64,000 nucleotides of DNA. Origin: Streptomyces sioyaensis. GTDB lineage: Bacteria; Actinomycetota; Actinomycetes; Streptomycetales; Streptomycetaceae. The stretch lies in assembly GCF_004122735.1 (NCBI RefSeq), contig NZ_SDIF01000021.1, forward strand, positions 31,355 to 95,354, read 5' to 3'. The position numbers were made by a program, and so were the translations under genes. Under the pieces are notes generated by a model, which had not been told where the DNA came from, made no database searches, and worked only from the letters and a program-made list of their open reading frames with translations. This document shows positions 54,794 to 63,880 of the stretch, piece after piece; the stretch's first letter is position 1, and every line of letters starts with the position of its first letter.

Positions 54794-56203
54794 ATGGTGG
54801 GACGTACGCTCGTCCGGGGCGGACTGGTGATCACCGCCGCCGATGAGATCCACGCCGATGTCCTGGTGGAGGACGGCCGGATCGCCGCCCTCGCCGCGCA
54901 CGGCAGCCCCGGCGCCGACAGCTGGGCGAAGTCGGCGGACCGCATCCTCGACGCCACCGGCAAATACGTCATCCCGGGCGGCGTCGACGCGCACACCCAC
55001 CTGGACTTCCCCTTCGGCGGGACCTTCTCCTCCGACAACTTCGAGACCGGGACCCGCGCCGCGGCCTGGGGCGGCACCACCACCCTCATCGACTTCGCGG
55101 TGCAGTCCCGCGGCAAGTCGCTCCGCGACGGCCTGGACACCTGGCACGCCAAGTCCGACGCCCGCTGCGCCATCGACTACGCGTTCCACATGATCCTCTC
55201 CGACGTCAACGAGCACACCCTCAAGGAGCTGGACCTCCTGGTGGCCGAGGGCGTCACCTCCTTCAAGCTGTTCACCGCCTACCCCGGGGTCTTCTACAGC
55301 GACGACGGACAGATCCTGCGGGCCATGCAGCGCTCGGCCGACAACGGCGGGCTGGTGATGATGCACGCCGAGAACGGCATCGCCATCGACGTGCTGGTCG
55401 AACAGGCGCTGGCCGAGGGGAAGACCGACCCGCGCTATCACGGCGAGGTCCGCCGGGTCCTGCTCGAAGCCGAGGCCACCCACCGCACCATCCAGCTGGC
55501 CCGGGTCGCCGGCGCACCGCTCTACGTCGTCCACGTCTCCGCCGAGGAGGCCCTCGCCGAGATCGCCCAGGCCCGCGACAAGGGGCTGAACGTTTTCGGC
55601 GAGACCTGCCCGCAGTATCTGTTCCTGTCCACCGACAATCTCGCCGAGCCCGACTTCGAGGGCGCCAAGTACGTCTGCTCCACACCGCTGCGGCCCCGCG
55701 AGCACCAGGAGGCGCTGTGGCGCGGGCTGCGCACCAATGACCTCCAGGTGGTCTCCACCGACCACTGCCCCTTCTGCTTCCAGGGGCAGAAGGAGCTCGG
55801 CCGCGGTGACTTCTCCAAGATCCCCAACGGGATGCCCGGGGTGGAGAACCGGATGGACCTCCTCCACCAGGGTGTGGTCGAGGGCCGGATCAGCCGCCGG
55901 CGCTGGATCGAGATCGCCTGCGCCACCCCGGCCCGGATGTTCGGCCTCTACCCGAAGAAGGGCACCATCGCCCCCGGTGCCGACGCCGACCTCGTCCTCT
56001 ACGACCCCACCGCCGAGCAGACCGTCTCCGCCGAGACCCACCACATGAACGTCGACTACTCGCCGTACGAGGGCAAGCGGCTCACCGGCCGGGTCGAAAC
56101 GGTCCTCTCCCGGGGCGAACTCGTCATCGACCGGCGGGAGTTCACCGGGCACGCGGGGCACGGCCAGTACATCCCGCGCGGCACCTGCCAGTACCTCATC
56201 TAA
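54794..56203 (+). CDS. hydA: dihydropyrimidinase (hydantoinase)
   Basis: 469 residues from the ATG at 54794. Cyclic amidohydrolase: GGVDAHTHLDFPFGG with zinc ligands His67 and His69, carboxylated Lys158 in GVTSFKLFTAYPG, substrate-side STDHCPFCF and metal Asp. It opens the ring of dihydrouracil or dihydrothymine to the N-carbamoyl-beta-amino acid that the amidohydrolase at 50782 then cleaves. It is followed after 10 bp by the LLM oxidoreductase gene. Confidence 0.93.
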   Translation: MVGRTLVRGGLVITAADEIHADVLVEDGRIAALAAHGSPGADSWAKSADRILDATGKYVIPGGVDAHTHLDFPFGGTFSSDNFETGTRAAAWGGTTTLIDFAVQSRGKSLRDGLDTWHAKSDARCAIDYAFHMILSDVNEHTLKELDLLVAEGVTSFKLFTAYPGVFYSDDGQILRAMQRSADNGGLVMMHAENGIAIDVLVEQALAEGKTDPRYHGEVRRVLLEAEATHRTIQLARVAGAPLYVVHVSAEEALAEIAQARDKGLNVFGETCPQYLFLSTDNLAEPDFEGAKYVCSTPLRPREHQEALWRGLRTNDLQVVSTDHCPFCFQGQKELGRGDFSKIPNGMPGVENRMDLLHQGVVEGRISRRRWIEIACATPARMFGLYPKKGTIAPGADADLVLYDPTAEQTVSAETHHMNVDYSPYEGKRLTGRVETVLSRGELVIDRREFTGHAGHGQYIPRGTCQYLI

Positions 56204-56213
56204 GGAGCCCGCC

Positions 56214-57212
56214 GTGGACTTCGGACTCGTTCTCCAGGCCGACCCGCCCGCTTCCGCCGTCGTGTCCCTGATGCGCCGCGCCGAGCGCAACGGCTTCCGT
56301 TACGGCTGGACCTTCGACTCGGCCGTCCTGTGGCAGGAGCCGTTCGTCATCTACAGCCGCATCCTGGACCACACGGAGCGGCTGATCGTCGGCCCGATGG
56401 TCACCAACCCCTCCACCCGCACCCCCGAGGTCACCGCCTCCACCTTCGCCACCCTCAACGAGATGTACGGCAACCGCACCGTCTGCGGGATCGGACGGGG
56501 CGACTCCGCGATGCGGGTCGCCGGGCGGCCGCCCAACACCCTGGCCCGGCTGGGCGAGGCGATCGGCGTCATCCGCGACCTCGCCGAGGGGCGGGAGGCG
56601 GAGGTCGGCGGCCACCGCATCCGGATCCCCTGGATCCGGAACGGCAAGCTGCCGGTCTGGATGGGCGCCTACGGCCCCAAGGCCCTCGCCATGGCGGGCG
56701 AGCTGGCCGACGGCTTCATCCTCCAGCTCGCCGACCCCTTCCTCACCGAATGGATGGTCAAGGCCGTACGACAGGCCGCGGCGGACGCCGGACGCGACCC
56801 GGCCGAGGTCACCATCTGCGTCGCCGCCCCCGCCTATGTGGGCGACGACCTCGACCACGCCCGCGCGCAGTGCCGCTGGTTCGGCGGCATGGTCGGCAAC
56901 CACGTCGCCGACCTCGTCGAACGCTACGGCGAGCGCTCCGATGTGGTGCCCGAGGAGCTGACCGAGTACATCAAGGCCCGTGAGGGGTACGACTACGCCC
57001 AGCACGGCCGGGCCGGCAGCCCGCACGCCGACTTCGTCCCGGACGCCGTCGTCGACCGCTTCTGTCTGCTGGGTCCCGTCGCCGCGCACCGCGAGCGGCT
57101 GGAGCAGCTCAGAGCGCTGGGCGTGGACCAGTTCGCGGTCTACGCCATGCACGACGCCAAGGAATCCACCATCGACGCCTACGGAGCAGAGCTCATCCCC
57201 GCGTTCTCCTGA
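56214..57212 (+). CDS. LLM-class F420-dependent oxidoreductase (TIGR03842/CPS_4043-like)
   Basis: 332 residues from a GTG with TAAGGAG upstream. Luciferase-like TIM barrel: MDFGLVLQADPPAS, GWTFDSAVLWQEPF, VGPMVTNPSTRTPEVTAS, VCGIGRGDSAMR, PVWMGAYGPKALAMAGELADG. The pattern matches the CPS_4043-type family, whose reaction is unknown but which tends to sit beside pyrimidine-catabolism genes. With no dihydropyrimidine dehydrogenase in the cluster, a reductive step on the pyrimidine or an oxidation of a downstream aldehyde is conceivable. Confidence 0.85.
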   Translation: MDFGLVLQADPPASAVVSLMRRAERNGFRYGWTFDSAVLWQEPFVIYSRILDHTERLIVGPMVTNPSTRTPEVTASTFATLNEMYGNRTVCGIGRGDSAMRVAGRPPNTLARLGEAIGVIRDLAEGREAEVGGHRIRIPWIRNGKLPVWMGAYGPKALAMAGELADGFILQLADPFLTEWMVKAVRQAAADAGRDPAEVTICVAAPAYVGDDLDHARAQCRWFGGMVGNHVADLVERYGERSDVVPEELTEYIKAREGYDYAQHGRAGSPHADFVPDAVVDRFCLLGPVAAHRERLEQLRALGVDQFAVYAMHDAKESTIDAYGAELIPAFS

Positions 57213-57365
57213 ACGGGCGCCGGGGCACGGCGCCGTGCGGCCGTGCGGCCGCGGTGTCCGGTCGCCGTACCGGGCACCGCGAGGGCGAAAGACACGCCCT
57301 GGCCGCCGCCCCGCCGCCCCGCCGCCCGGAAACCGGCGGCCCGTACCCGGACGAAAGGTCCCCGT

Positions 57366-58922
<1,557 letters not shown>

Positions 58923-59352
58923 CCCGGCCCGACGGCGGCCGGGCGCGGACGCCGACCGGCCTGAGACCCCGCCCGACGGCGGCGCCTCCCGGCAGCCCCG
59001 CCCTGCCTCCCGCCCCCGGAAACGAGGGAATTCCGCTCCACACAAGGCAGTTGTCGGCAGCAGAGGGGCCCCGGCCGCCGGACACCAAACCCCCATCACC
59101 GTCTTGACCCGCGCCAGCGTCCACCGCTTGGTCCTCCCAGCCGTGCGCGCCCGGCCCCTTGGCCGGCTCCGCCTCCAGCCGCGGTCAGCTTCTACACACC
59201 ACGAGTGCAACCTCACCAATTGTTGGCATCGCACAATCTCTCGCTTTCGAATCGGTCGACTCCTGCCCTGATTTCCCTTCTGAACGCTGGCATGATCCTC
59301 ATGAGGGCAAGTCAGGCACTATGTAGCATCTACACAATTCAAGGGGGCTCGT
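58923..59352. promoter_or_regulatory. intergenic region with operator-like palindromes before the ketoacyl-synthase gene
   Basis: The first 260 bases show nothing. Near the end are CATGA-TCC-TCATG (59291-59303) and TGTAG-CAT-CTACA (59322-59334), both perfect inverted repeats; the second ends 18 bp before the ATG and would block transcription or translation if bound. The DNA from about 59190 is AT-richer than average, as expected for a promoter. Confidence 0.5.
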
Positions 59353-60567
59353 ATGACCCGTAGCGGTCGTGTGTCGGTGACGGGCGTCGGTGCGATGACG
59401 CCACTGGGAGCCGATGCACCGTCGACGTGGTCGGGGCTGCTGGCCGGTAAGTCAGGGGTGCGTTTCCTGGAGGAGGAGTGGGCAGCGGACCTGCCCGTGC
59501 ATGTTGCGGCCGGGCTCACGGTGGACCCTGCCTCCCTGCTTCCGAGGACCGAGGCCAGGAAGCTGGACCGCGGTGAGCAGGTCGCCGTCTTCAGTGCGCG
59601 CGAAGCTTGGCAGGATGCCGGCGCTCCGCAGGTCGAGCCGGAACGATGCGCCGTCGTCATCGGTACGGGGACCGGTGGTCTCCTCACCACGCTGGGGCAG
59701 AACGACGTCTTCGAACGCGCCGGGATTCGCCGGCTGTCGCCGTTCGCGGTCCCCATGCTGATGCCCAACGGGCCGGCTGCTTGGGTGAGCATGGACCTGG
59801 GCGCGAAGGGAGGCGCCAGGACTCCGGTGAGTGCCTGTGCGTCCGGCGCGGAGGCCCTCGCCCTGGGGCAGGATCTGATCCGCAGCGGGCGGGCGGACGT
59901 GGTCGTCGCAGGTGGGGTGGAGGCATGCCTGCACCCCTTCACCATCGCGGCATTCGCCCAGATGAAGGCGCTGTCGACGCAGTCCGTGGACCCAGAGACC
60001 GTGTCCCGCCCGTTCGACGTCAAGCGGTCCGGGTTCGTCATGGGCGAGGGCGCGGGGATGATGGTGCTCGAACGCGCCGAGTTCGCCCGGGCCCGTGGAG
60101 CACGTGCCTACGGCACGCTGGCCGGCAGTGCCGTGAGTTCGAGCGCGAACCACATCACGGCCTCCGACGCGGAAGGCCAGGCCTTCGCCATGGAACTGGC
60201 GCTGCGCGACGCCGGCCTGGCCCCGGCGGACATCGGGGTCGTGCACGCCCACGCCACCTCGACGGAGTCCGGTGACCTTGCGGAGGCCGAGGCGATCGGC
60301 CGAGTGATCGGCAGCGACGCTGCGGTGACGGCGACGAAGTCGATGACAGGTCACATGATTGGCGCATCCGGAACGGTTGGCGCCATGGCCGCTCTGTTCG
60401 CGCTCAAGGACGGCACGGTGCCGGCCACGCGCAACCTCGACGAACTCGACCCGCGCGTGGAACTGGACGTGGTGCGCGGTGAGCGGCGCACCGGTCAGTG
60501 GTCTGCTGCGCTGGCCAACTCGTTCGGGTTCGGCGGACACAACGTCAGTCTCGTCTTCACCAAGTGA
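59353..60567 (+). CDS. beta-ketoacyl-ACP synthase II-like protein
   Basis: 404 residues with an AAGGGGG site. Thiolase-fold condensing enzyme with intact Cys-His-His triad: Cys162 in PVSACASGAEA, His300 in VHAHATST and His334 in TKSMTGHMIGASG; the C-terminal NSFGFGGHN is also typical of FabF. It extends acyl chains on acyl carrier protein with malonyl-ACP. It stands alone, with no acyl carrier, reductase or chain-length factor nearby, so its role (fatty-acid tailoring, resistance copy or remnant of a cluster) is open. Confidence 0.9.
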   Translation: MTRSGRVSVTGVGAMTPLGADAPSTWSGLLAGKSGVRFLEEEWAADLPVHVAAGLTVDPASLLPRTEARKLDRGEQVAVFSAREAWQDAGAPQVEPERCAVVIGTGTGGLLTTLGQNDVFERAGIRRLSPFAVPMLMPNGPAAWVSMDLGAKGGARTPVSACASGAEALALGQDLIRSGRADVVVAGGVEACLHPFTIAAFAQMKALSTQSVDPETVSRPFDVKRSGFVMGEGAGMMVLERAEFARARGARAYGTLAGSAVSSSANHITASDAEGQAFAMELALRDAGLAPADIGVVHAHATSTESGDLAEAEAIGRVIGSDAAVTATKSMTGHMIGASGTVGAMAALFALKDGTVPATRNLDELDPRVELDVVRGERRTGQWSAALANSFGFGGHNVSLVFTK

Positions 60568-60794
60568 CGACGAGGCCTTGACCCACGCTGGGCGGCATGG
60601 GCCCCTCAGCCCCGGTTGCCGCCCACTACCGGCTTACGCGGCTGCAATGGGGGACTCACTTCCCTCTGGGGCTATCGGTTGATGATGAGCCGTCCAACGC
60701 CGCCTGATCCGACGATGGTTGCCGTGGATACCAGCAACCACGGCGGAATGCGCAATCACTTCTTAAGAGGTGAGAGAGCAGTCGGGTGCGCAGA

Positions 60795-60824
60795 GGCCCC
60801 CTCCTGGGCATCCAGGAGGGGGCC
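60795..60824. terminator. hairpin terminator
   Basis: Perfect 13-bp stem (60795-60807 with 60812-60824) and GCAT loop, between the ketoacyl-synthase gene and the convergent DUF397 gene, immediately beyond the latter's stop. The remainder of 60568-60846 holds nothing recognisable. Confidence 0.8.
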
Positions 60825-60846
60825 TGCTGTGTGTCGGCGTACGTAC

Positions 60847-61056
60847 TTACGCGGGGAAGTCCCCCGCCTGTATGCCGGTGACGAATGCTGACCACGCTGC
60901 CGGCTCGAACATCAGGGCCGGACCGTCGGGGGCTTTGCTGTCCCGGACGGGAACGGTGCCGTGGGCGCATGCATGCGCCGGGGACCACTCCAGGCAGTTG
61001 CCACCGTCTTGGCTGCTGTAGCTGGACTTGACCCATGGGTGTATCAGGGGGGTCAC
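60847..61056 (-). CDS. DUF397 domain protein
   Basis: 69 residues, the usual size. WVKSSYSSQDGGNCLEW, VPVRDSKAPDGPALMF and the closing WSAFVTGIQAGDF are the hallmarks of DUF397, the small partner encoded next to WhiJ-like XRE regulators in Streptomyces. Known pairs behave like repressor and modulator, partly toxin/antitoxin-like. It overlaps the XRE gene by ATGA, so both are one transcript. Confidence 0.93.
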   Translation of the reverse strand: MTPLIHPWVKSSYSSQDGGNCLEWSPAHACAHGTVPVRDSKAPDGPALMFEPAAWSAFVTGIQAGDFPA

Positions 61057-61895
61057 GATGCCTCCATAAGCTGTTGGATCATCCGGGCTGATGCATCACG
61101 CGAGAGGGCTGAAGCGGTGAGTACATCGTAGGACCGGGAGAGGTTGCGTACCGCCGACGGTTCTTCGATGATCGCGCCAGACCTGATGCCTTCCGTGTAG
61201 ATCACGGGTTGCCCGTCGGCTGTGGTCAGAAGTGTCATGGAGCCATCCATCAGTCCGTGAGTTCCCGCTGAGAGGGGAAGCACCTGCAACACGGTGGTGG
61301 GCCGGGTGCCGTGGGTGAGCAACGCGGCAAGCTGTTCCCGCATGACCACCGGGCCCCCGACGTTCCGCCGGATCACCGACTCACAGATGATGACGGAGAA
61401 GTCCGGCGGGGAACTTCCCTTCAGTACGTCCTGGCGGGCCATCCGGTGTCGCACCTTGGTGGCCAACTCCTCATCAGTGGCCCGCGGATCGCCCTCCCGG
61501 AACAGGGCGTGGGCATACGCCGGGGTCTGTAGCAGACCCGGAACCACTGTGGGCGACCATTCAGCGATGGCGATGGCCCGGAGCTCTAGTTTCATCCGCC
61601 GTCGGGAGTGCTTCGAGAAGGACTGGGCGGTGATCTCTTCGTAAAGCCGCTTGAACAATCCGTCTGTCGAAAAGACCTGGTCCAGCCGGGCCGGGAGGTC
61701 CGGAGGGATCGGCCCCACGCATGTCTCCACGCGGCTGATGGTGCTCTTTGACGTGCGCACCATCTTCGCCAGTTGCGTCTGGTTCAGCGGCGCCTCCGGG
61801 TGCAGCTCCCTAGCGCTCCGGCACTCCTCGGCGAACTGCCGACGCGGGTCGTATGCGCCCTCCGCGCCCCCTGCTTCATCTCCGTTAGAGCTCAT
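61053..61895 (-). CDS. XRE-family (DUF5753, WhiJ-like) transcriptional regulator
   Basis: 280 residues. Helix-turn-helix near residues 38-65 (LNQTQLAKMVRTSKSTISRVET), then the DUF5753 domain (about 100-275; AIAEWSPTVVPGLLQTPAYAHALF, RMARQDVL, VIICESVIRRNVGGPVVMREQLAALL). Coupled with the DUF397 gene. It is divergent from the small-gene/RiPP-like operon that starts at 62071 and may control it. WhiJ-type regulators act in development and antibiotic production. Confidence 0.93.
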   Translation of the reverse strand: MSSNGDEAGGAEGAYDPRRQFAEECRSARELHPEAPLNQTQLAKMVRTSKSTISRVETCVGPIPPDLPARLDQVFSTDGLFKRLYEEITAQSFSKHSRRRMKLELRAIAIAEWSPTVVPGLLQTPAYAHALFREGDPRATDEELATKVRHRMARQDVLKGSSPPDFSVIICESVIRRNVGGPVVMREQLAALLTHGTRPTTVLQVLPLSAGTHGLMDGSMTLLTTADGQPVIYTEGIRSGAIIEEPSAVRNLSRSYDVLTASALSRDASARMIQQLMEAS

Positions 61896-62070
61896 AACTC
61901 CCCCTGACCATTGACCTGGTCACTCGCGGTGGTGGCGGCGTTTGAGCCGGTCAACGGCGTACGCATGTGCCAGCCTGACCAACACCCAGGTTGGGCGCTG
62001 AATCTCTCTCACAGTAGCGATTTTTATCCCACTCTTGTCACCAACCAGACGCACAGAGTGAGGGGTTCGG
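61896..62070. promoter_or_regulatory. divergent promoter region of the XRE and RiPP-like units
   Basis: TGACCA-TTGACC-TGGTCA (61905-61922), a perfect 6-bp inverted repeat, sits ten bases from the XRE start and is a candidate autoregulatory operator. An AT-rich patch at about 62015-62045 precedes the small-gene operon and may hold its promoter. Confidence 0.55.
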
Positions 62071-62286
62071 ATGACTGAGCGAACAGCGTCAGCGCCCACC
62101 GACGGCCCGGCAGGCCTGGCGTTGGTCGGCTCGAAGCTGGAGCCCGTCCCCGTCCCGGGGTGCGACGTGTGCGAACCCTGCGGCAGGGAGCGGGAGGCGG
62201 CCCGCCGGGCGGGCCGTTCGCTGGCGGTCCGGAGCCTCAACGGGGTGATCGCGGGTCACCCGCACGGAAGGGAAACGAGGGCGTGA
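62071..62286 (+). CDS. small cysteine-motif protein, first gene of the RiPP-like operon
   Basis: 71 residues, ATG at 62071. Contains CDVCEPCGRE with Cys31, Cys34 and Cys37, a likely metal site, then an Arg/Ala-rich tail. The stop overlaps the next start (GTGA). Family unknown to me; the codon pattern and coupling support a real gene. It may help regulation or maturation of the peptide encoded further down. Confidence 0.6.
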   Translation: MTERTASAPTDGPAGLALVGSKLEPVPVPGCDVCEPCGREREAARRAGRSLAVRSLNGVIAGHPHGRETRA

Positions 62287-62456
62287 GCTGCACGAAGTGC
62301 GTGGACCTGGAACGGGAGTTGGAGGCGGCCGAAAAGGCTGGCGACCAGTCCCGTGCCGTGGACTGCCGGGTCCTGCTCCGACGCCATCCGCAACACGACG
62401 GAGTACCAGTTGAAGCCGGTACGCGCCCCCGGAAGGGAGGAGGACGAAATGGGTAG
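62283..62456 (+). CDS. small coiled-coil-like protein with CTKC motif
   Basis: 57 residues from a GTG overlapping the previous stop. N-terminal SCTKCVDLERELEAAEKAG (Cys3, Cys6) followed by a predicted helix and a third cysteine (Cys28), then a basic tail ending RPRKGGGRNG. Helical and charged; function unknown. Position between the CDVCEPC protein and the peptide gene suggests an accessory role. Confidence 0.6.
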   Translation: MSCTKCVDLERELEAAEKAGDQSRAVDCRVLLRRHPQHDGVPVEAGTRPRKGGGRNG

Positions 62457-62547
62457 GCCGCTGAGCGCCCACAAGCCGCGGGGTGGCATAGGGGACGGGC
62501 AAGGCCCCGGGCGACTGTCCCACGGACAGCGGCGGTCGGCCGGGTAG
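62449..62547 (+). CDS. possible 32-residue peptide
   Basis: ATG at 62449 behind a strong GGAAGGGAGGAGG site gives 32 residues (MGRPLSAHKPRGGIGDGQGP, then a basic tail). It overlaps the preceding gene by eight bases. Short, Gly/Arg-rich and without known relatives; the ribosome site is the main reason to list it. Confidence 0.35.
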   Translation: MGRPLSAHKPRGGIGDGQGPGRLSHGQRRSAG

Positions 62548-62574
62548 GCAATCACCAAGAGCACAGGAGGAGCA

Positions 62575-62700
62575 GTGAAGTTCTTGATCCTTTCGAACGA
62601 TGGTCGCGACAAGGTTCCGGGTGAGCCGTGGCCGGGCCCGCAGACGCCTCCGACCCCGGATGGTGGCCCCGGTGTCCCCAACCCGCCCAAGGTTGCCTGA
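62575..62700 (+). CDS. putative RiPP precursor peptide
   Basis: 41 residues from a GTG with ACAGGAGGAGC upstream. The sequence opens VKFLILSNDGRDKVPGEPWP and continues as a Pro/Gly-rich tail. It contains two Asp-Gly steps (D9-G10 and D29-G30), the dipeptide most prone to aspartimide formation. A PIMT-like methyltransferase gene follows after four bases. This order fits imiditide/pamtide-type RiPPs, in which Asp is methyl-esterified and cyclises to aspartimide. The split between leader and core is unknown, and the peptide is not strongly cationic as the described imiditides are. Confidence 0.6.
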   Translation: MKFLILSNDGRDKVPGEPWPGPQTPPTPDGGPGVPNPPKVA

Positions 62701-62704
62701 CCAA

Positions 62705-63880
62705 GTGACCACCGACGCGCCAAAGGAGCGCCCCAGCATTGACGGGCTGGGGCGTGCCCTGATGTCTTCAGGGGCCCTTTCCTCCGACTGGGCACCCTCG
62801 TACGCGGCCGTTCCCCGCTCCATCGTGTTGCCGGACCTCATGTGGCCGTTCGACATGGCGGCCGGTCGGAGCGTGGCCGTCTCCAAAGCGGACGACCCCG
62901 TCACGTGGCAGGAGTTCGCGGACTCCGACGTGCCGATCGTCACCCAGTGGGACGACGGGAAGCACACGGGCACCGAACCGGGCCACGTTCCGACCAGCTC
63001 CGCGTCCATGCCGAGCGTGGTCTTCCGCATGCTCCAAGACCTGGACCTCCAGCCCGGCCACAAGGTCCTGGAGATCGGTACTGCCACAACCTGGAATGCG
63101 TCGCTCATGGCCCACCGTGCGGGGCCGGGGTGCGTGACCACGGTGGAGGTGGACCGGGCGGTGGCCACAGCCGCCATGGCGACGGTGGAGCGGCTGGGAA
63201 TCCCCCTCCACGTCGTCCACGGCGACGGGTTCCGGGGCTATCTGGAAGGGGCGCCGTATGACCGGGTCATCGCTACGTGCGGGCTCCGTTCCATCCCGTT
63301 CGCGTGGGTGGAGCAGTGCCGGCCGGGGGGTGTCATCGTCGCCCCCTGGGGGACGGACTACACCCACGTCGACGCGGTGGCCCGCCTGGTCGTCGCACCG
63401 GACGGAGAGAGCGCGTCCGGGAAGTTCACCGGCCCCGTGGAGTTCATGAAGCTCCGGTCCCAGCGGTTTGCCCTCCGGGCGCACTCGGAGTACGTCACGG
63501 GGAGCGTGGCGGACGGCGAGGAGTCCTCCACGACGATCACCGAAGCGGAGTTCGTCGGGGAGCAATTCGGCCCGGAGCGGTTCGCCATGGGCCTCCGCGT
63601 CCCCCAGTGTTCGTACGTCGTAGCGGGGAAGAGCGATGGCGCGCGGCCGGTCTGGTTCTACAGTTTGAGTGACGACTCATGGGCGTGTGCGATGTTCCGC
63701 GACGGGAAGACGGCATGTGTCTGGCAACAAGGTCCCCGCCGTCTCTGGGATCAGGTGGAAAACGCCTTCCGCTGGTGGGTCGACAGCGGACGCCCAGACC
63801 ACACCCGGTTCGGTCTGACCGTGACCGCCAAGGGCGAAAGGGTGTGGCTGGACGACCCGGCCAACTCCTGGACCCTCTGA
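62705..63880 (+). CDS. PIMT-like O-methyltransferase with C-terminal extension, probable RiPP-modifying
   Basis: 391 residues from the GTG at 62705, four bases after the peptide stop. Residues about 15-220 resemble protein-L-isoaspartate O-methyltransferase: SYAAVPRSIVLPDL, TSSASMPSVVFRMLQ, SAM motif I VLEIGTATTWNASL (121-134), TVEVDRAVATAA and ATCGLRSIPFAW. Ordinary PIMT has about 210 residues; the extra C-terminal domain (about 225-391; ending with GLTVTAKGERVWLDDP) matches the layout of RiPP-associated PIMT homologues. Likely substrate: the 41-residue peptide. A graspetide-type methyltransferase is an alternative if an ATP-grasp gene lies beyond the window. Confidence 0.8.
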   Translation: MTTDAPKERPSIDGLGRALMSSGALSSDWAPSYAAVPRSIVLPDLMWPFDMAAGRSVAVSKADDPVTWQEFADSDVPIVTQWDDGKHTGTEPGHVPTSSASMPSVVFRMLQDLDLQPGHKVLEIGTATTWNASLMAHRAGPGCVTTVEVDRAVATAAMATVERLGIPLHVVHGDGFRGYLEGAPYDRVIATCGLRSIPFAWVEQCRPGGVIVAPWGTDYTHVDAVARLVVAPDGESASGKFTGPVEFMKLRSQRFALRAHSEYVTGSVADGEESSTTITEAEFVGEQFGPERFAMGLRVPQCSYVVAGKSDGARPVWFYSLSDDSWACAMFRDGKTACVWQQGPRRLWDQVENAFRWWVDSGRPDHTRFGLTVTAKGERVWLDDPANSWTL

